A stretch of DNA of 64,000 nucleotides from NCBI GenBank assembly GCA_028277645.1, contig JANQFV010000019.1:1-64000 (forward strand), written 5' to 3'. Made by a program: the position numbers and the translations under genes. Shown here piece after piece: positions 60,720 to 64,000 of this stretch (position 1 is its first letter; each line of letters opens with the position of its first letter). Source of the DNA: Phycisphaerae bacterium. Lineage in GTDB: Bacteria; Planctomycetota; Phycisphaerae; UBA1845; Fen-1342. The notes below the pieces were generated by a model. The model was not told where the DNA came from. It saw only the letters and a program-made list of their open reading frames with translations, and did no database searches.

Positions 60720-62036
60720 TCACGGTATCAATAGGGCCACAAACGGGTTGATGTCGCCAAAGCCCACAGTCGTATCGCCGTCGATGTCCGCGTTATACCA
60801 GTTGCAGTCCGGAAACACGGCCGAGTAGATGGCCGGGCCGTCCACCAGCGCCAACACAAACGGGTTGATGTCAGCGAAGTCCACGACGTGATCGCAGTTC
60901 ATATCGCCGGGGAACGAACGAATCCCATGCTCCTCAGCGCAAATGACCGCGTCATTGCAGACGATGAAATCCAGCGCGTCGACATTGTCGCCCAGCGCGC
61001 CCAGCCCGAGTTCATCCGCGCGCATGAACGTCGACGGCGGAAACCCATACTCGACGATGTAGACGTCCGCGGCGGGTGCATCAGGACTGGCGCCGGGGAT
61101 TTGCCCCAGCGACGGCGAGCCCGGTGCGAGCGAGAAGAGGATCACATCACCCTGGTCGTAGACGCCCGGCATATTGCCGTCCAACACGACCAGACCGTCG
61201 ATGTCGTCCTGCTGCATGAGGAACAGAGCGCCCGACTGGGCGTACATCTGTGTTTCGGTGGGTTCGAACGGATCCAGCGGGAACGGATTGAAGAACACGT
61301 GCGCACCACTCGGCACGCTGCCGCCCGGCAACGTCAGCAACGACGGCGAGAAGCGCGACAGCGAGAAGTACACCATCTCGATCACCGGATCACGCCCGGC
61401 CTTCGCAGAAGTCTGCGACGTGCCGTTCACGTTGTCCTCGCTGGCAGCACCGGCATTGTCTTGTGCGTGCGACGGCGGATCGGCCGAGAACGACGTACCG
61501 CCCTCGTTGAAGTTGTTCCGCACCAGCGTGTTGTTCGAGCTGCGGCCGCGCGTCTTCGTCGTCCCGTCCAGACCCCGCAGCGTCGTGCTCATGAACTGAT
61601 CGCCCGCTGCCTGGCCACGAAACGCCTGGTCCCCGGCATTGAACGGCACACCGAGTTGCACGAGCAGCGGATCAGGACCGACGGCGCCCTGCGTGCTGCG
61701 ACTGACGGAAAACAGCACGGCAATCGAGTCACCCGCGATCGGCATCATCGCCGGAAACGCCAGCGCGTCGATGTCGTCCTCGATATCGTTCAGACCGAGT
61801 GCAGTGCCCGGCAAGACCGACGTGCCCTCAAACAATCCATCTCGCGCGTTGTAGGTGCCATCGATCACATTCGGCGAGTTGACGTCGAACGTGTACACCG
61901 GCGCCGGCAACGGAATCCACGGCGGAGACGCGAGCGCCCCCGGCCCGGACAACCCGAGCGAGAACCAGATCAACAATGCGATCCCGAACACGTTCCGCAA
62001 CTCGCGAAACGGCCTGTGTGTGGCCGAGCTTCTCAT
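60720..62036 (-). CDS. Secreted protein with dockerin-like C-terminus, unknown function
   Basis: A 438-residue exported protein with a signal sequence (about 14-36, FGIALLIWFSLGLSG). The body has the pattern of a secreted beta-rich protein with repeated phrases (YTFDVNSPNVIDGTYNARDGLF, DSIAVLFSVSRSTQGAVG, VIEMVYFSLSRFSPSLL, GDVILFSLAPGSPSLG). The last ~65 residues are the calcium-loop pair (GDMNCDHVVDFADINPFV; ADIDGDTTVGFGDINPFVALLIP). In this protein the usual terminal NPLPxxCP is missing. ATG 62036 with GGAGACGAGG upstream is preferred over 62102. No enzymatic motif is seen. Confidence 0.75.
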   Translation of the reverse strand: MRSSATHRPFRELRNVFGIALLIWFSLGLSGPGALASPPWIPLPAPVYTFDVNSPNVIDGTYNARDGLFEGTSVLPGTALGLNDIEDDIDALAFPAMMPIAGDSIAVLFSVSRSTQGAVGPDPLLVQLGVPFNAGDQAFRGQAAGDQFMSTTLRGLDGTTKTRGRSSNNTLVRNNFNEGGTSFSADPPSHAQDNAGAASEDNVNGTSQTSAKAGRDPVIEMVYFSLSRFSPSLLTLPGGSVPSGAHVFFNPFPLDPFEPTETQMYAQSGALFLMQQDDIDGLVVLDGNMPGVYDQGDVILFSLAPGSPSLGQIPGASPDAPAADVYIVEYGFPPSTFMRADELGLGALGDNVDALDFIVCNDAVICAEEHGIRSFPGDMNCDHVVDFADINPFVLALVDGPAIYSAVFPDCNWYNADIDGDTTVGFGDINPFVALLIP

Positions 62037-62123
62037 CGCCTCGTCTCCGTGGACTTGCGACGGCGTCGCAGGCCCGCATCCCAGCGCGCGCACCTTCGAC
62101 ACCCGCCTTTATCATACTCCCGC

Positions 62124-64000
62124 TCAGTGCTGTCCGGCACGCTTTTCTGTCCAGAACCCGAGCAGGGCCAGCGCTTGGTACGTGTAGCGCTGCTCTCCAT
62201 CGAATGCCCGATAAGCCTCACGCATCTGCTCTACCGCAAGCTCTTGCTCGCCGGCCGCCCAATTCAGCGCCGCCACATGGAAGTACGCTTCCCCCCATAA
62301 CTTCCATGGTGCCGCAACCTCATCTGCGAGCGTTTCGAGCGCGGTCACGTCCCGTTGGCCCCGACACAGGCCGTAGAGCGCCCGCAGCCACGCTTCGTCC
62401 TGCGGCGGCGTCAGACCGACGTGATATTCAACGCCGTCCTGCCAGTGCTCCAGCAGCAGCTCCGCCTCGGCCGCCGCACCCGTCAGCCGCAGGCAGGTCG
62501 CCGACCAGATCACGGCCCACGCGACACCGGGATGCTCGTCCAGGAGCGCGGCGGCGTGATCATGTGCGGCGTCCGTTTCGCCCATCGCCGCCAGGACCCA
62601 GGCGGGATACACGTGCTCGTAAAACGGGTCGTTTTCATCGTAGCCCGCGCACGCGTCCAGATCGGCTAGTGCTCCTTCGTAGTCGCCCGTCCAATAGCGC
62701 AGCCGCCAGCGGTAGTGATGCCCCTCCCAAGCCTGCAGGTCGTGTGGCGCGTGCGCGATGGCGCGCGTTCGGGCAGCGATCGCTTCCTCGTAGAGCCCCA
62801 GGCTCTCGAGCGCCTCGGCTTCCGCCGTGATGCAGCGCTCATCGTCAGCGACAAGCTCCTGACCGCGGCGCGCCCAATCGAGCGCCTGCGCGAAATACTC
62901 ATCCGCAATGTCGCCCCGCGTTCCTACGCTCCCGCGATAGATCTCGGCCGTGAGCCGGTGCGCGATCGACAGCAGGTAGTGCGGATATGCCTCGTAGTAG
63001 CCGTTGTCCGCGAGCAGTTCCAGGCTCGACACGGCATCAGCAAATGACTCCGGCTTCCGCGTTACGTAAAGCTGCTGGTTCCGTGCCCGCGCCAAGTGCA
63101 ACAGGGCCTGCGGGTAAAACCCTGCTGCACCGGCCCGTAGCTCGTTCGCGCGACGATACGAAACCACCGCTTCGTCCGGCTGGTCGAAGTGCAGCGCCAG
63201 ACCGCGGAAGAACCACTCGTCAGCCGTGGTCGGAGGCCCGCGCGACTCCGCCTCCGCGAGCCGCTCCAGTGCCAGCGCGTTCTGTTCGTCTTCGCCGAGC
63301 ACCCACGCCAGCATGTAGCGTGGTCGCAAGTCGTGCGGGTTTATCGCGATCGCCTGTTCGAGCGCCTCGATCGCCGCCGGCCATTCGAGCCGCCCAATCA
63401 GCGCCAGACCGCGCACAACGTGCAGCTCGCGCTCCGGTGCTCCCAGGCCCGCCGCGCGTTCAATATCGTCCCACACCAGCCCCGGCTCGCGATAGTTGAC
63501 GAAGGCCAGTTGCTCGTAAGCGTCACGCAGCAGACCCAGCCCTTCGCGGCGCTGTGCGGCACTGACGCTCCAGGTCAGTGCCAACGACAACAACAACACT
63601 GCTGCCGCGCCGCCGATCGCCACCGACAGCGCCTTGTGTCGGCGTACCCACTTGACCGTCTTCTCGATCGGCCCGGCCCGTCTCGACAGGATCGGTCGCC
63701 CATCCGCGAAGCGTCGCAGGTCCTCGGCAAGTTCGCCGGCCGTCACATGCCGTTGACCCGGCTCCTTGCTCAATGCCCGCAAACAGACCGTCTCCAGGTC
63801 GATCGGTACCTGGGGATTCACCCGCCGCGGCGGGATCGGGTCGCGGTGGACGATGTCGTGCATGATCTGCGCGCGATTCTCACCATCGAACGGCTTCCGC
63901 CGCGTCAGCAACTCGTAGAGCGTGACACCCAGGGAGTAGATGTCGGTCGCCCCCTCGATCTGCCGCGTATCACCGCGCACCTGTTCGGGCGAGAGGTACG
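62124..64000 (-). CDS. Ser/Thr protein kinase with membrane segment and TPR sensor (3' part)
   Basis: The gene runs off the window at 64000; 625 codons are visible. The reading begins YLSPEQVRGD, the activation-segment end of a Hanks-type kinase, followed by TDIYSLGVTLYELLTRRKPFDG (subdomain IX), HRDPIPPRRVNPQVP and LSKEPGQRHVTAGELAEDLRRF. A single membrane helix (LSVAIGGAAAVLLLSLALTW) then separates a ~480-residue region of TPR-like helical repeats (WPAAIEALEQAIAINPHDLRPRYMLAWVLG, GLYEEAIAARTRAIAHAPHD). This is the usual planctomycete PknB-TPR layout, presumably sensing outside and phosphorylating inside. The catalytic loop lies beyond the window. Confidence 0.88.
   Translation of the reverse strand, partial: YLSPEQVRGDTRQIEGATDIYSLGVTLYELLTRRKPFDGENRAQIMHDIVHRDPIPPRRVNPQVPIDLETVCLRALSKEPGQRHVTAGELAEDLRRFADGRPILSRRAGPIEKTVKWVRRHKALSVAIGGAAAVLLLSLALTWSVSAAQRREGLGLLRDAYEQLAFVNYREPGLVWDDIERAAGLGAPERELHVVRGLALIGRLEWPAAIEALEQAIAINPHDLRPRYMLAWVLGEDEQNALALERLAEAESRGPPTTADEWFFRGLALHFDQPDEAVVSYRRANELRAGAAGFYPQALLHLARARNQQLYVTRKPESFADAVSSLELLADNGYYEAYPHYLLSIAHRLTAEIYRGSVGTRGDIADEYFAQALDWARRGQELVADDERCITAEAEALESLGLYEEAIAARTRAIAHAPHDLQAWEGHHYRWRLRYWTGDYEGALADLDACAGYDENDPFYEHVYPAWVLAAMGETDAAHDHAAALLDEHPGVAWAVIWSATCLRLTGAAAEAELLLEHWQDGVEYHVGLTPPQDEAWLRALYGLCRGQRDVTALETLADEVAAPWKLWGEAYFHVAALNWAAGEQELAVEQMREAYRAFDGEQRYTYQALALLGFWTEKRAGQH

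Noticed and set aside
58898-60751. 617-codon plus-strand frame opposite the Cys-rich secreted protein gene
   Set aside because: Antisense shadow; Arg/His/Ala-rich, while the minus strand has a signal peptide, Cys repeats and the tag.
60888-62300. 470-codon plus-strand frame opposite a dockerin-like gene and the kinase end
   Set aside because: Runs across two well-supported minus-strand genes and has a low-complexity Arg-rich composition.

Overview
The window comes from a GC-rich bacterium that looks like a member of the Planctomycetota, probably Phycisphaerae-like. This placement is inferred from protein content; no rRNA or tRNA gene was found. The supporting marks are: secreted proteins ending in paired calcium-binding-type repeats of the GDxNCDGxVDFxDINPFV kind; a Ser/Thr kinase fused to a membrane segment and TPR repeats; many TPR lipoproteins; a DUF4416 protein; an ECF sigma factor with a long anti-sigma protein; and an enlarged UvrA.

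Layout. 43-4006 (minus) is a tightly overlapping three-gene unit: DUF4416, a WecA/MraY-type phosphoglycosyltransferase and an O-antigen ligase-like protein, i.e. polyprenyl-linked surface glycan synthesis. 4099-9322 holds a GlmU-like acyltransferase, a lipoprotein, a D-2-hydroxyacid dehydrogenase, a ferredoxin-NADP reductase and a convergent type II NADH dehydrogenase. 9396-12887 (minus) pairs an AsmA-like protein with a sensor histidine kinase. 13122-20670 has two lipoproteins, a glycosyltransferase and an RND efflux adaptor plus pump. 21077-23968 carries a secreted endonuclease I with a lamin-tail-like domain, a small membrane-protein gene that appears frameshifted, and a zinc-ribbon protein.

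24240-27832 (minus) couples an MptE/Maf-like protein with a fusion of nucleotidyltransferase-like, cysteine-less radical-SAM-like and SPASM domains. 28001-31897 has acetoacetyl-CoA synthetase between a small unknown protein and a coiled-coil envelope protein. 31991-38495 is a secreted-enzyme stretch: calcineurin-like phosphoesterase, HExxH metalloprotease with Ig-like domains, and an exported agmatine-deiminase-family protein. 38662-43937 has RibBA, a ClpS-like adaptor and two TPR proteins. 44028-48686 (minus) is an L,D-transpeptidase, MBOAT O-acyltransferase and GH65-like unit, the last with an altered catalytic motif. 49007-50836 has a XerC/D recombinase and a membrane protein.

51022-55944 (minus) is a very large uvrA with three rather than two ABC-ATPase halves, with low-complexity repeats lodged in its interdomain linkers and tail. 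56158-58037 is an ECF sigma/anti-sigma pair. 58128-64000 (all minus) has a small ABM-like protein, a 5'-truncated secreted-protein gene, two dockerin-like secreted proteins and the 3' part of a Ser/Thr kinase-TPR gene.

Several dispersed palindromic or repeat sequences lie between genes. No CRISPR array, transposase, prophage or tRNA was seen. The most unusual items are the three-module UvrA with its linker repeats, the cysteine-less SAM-SPASM/Maf pair, the GH65-like protein with Ala in place of its catalytic Glu, and the shared C-terminal tag of the secreted proteins.
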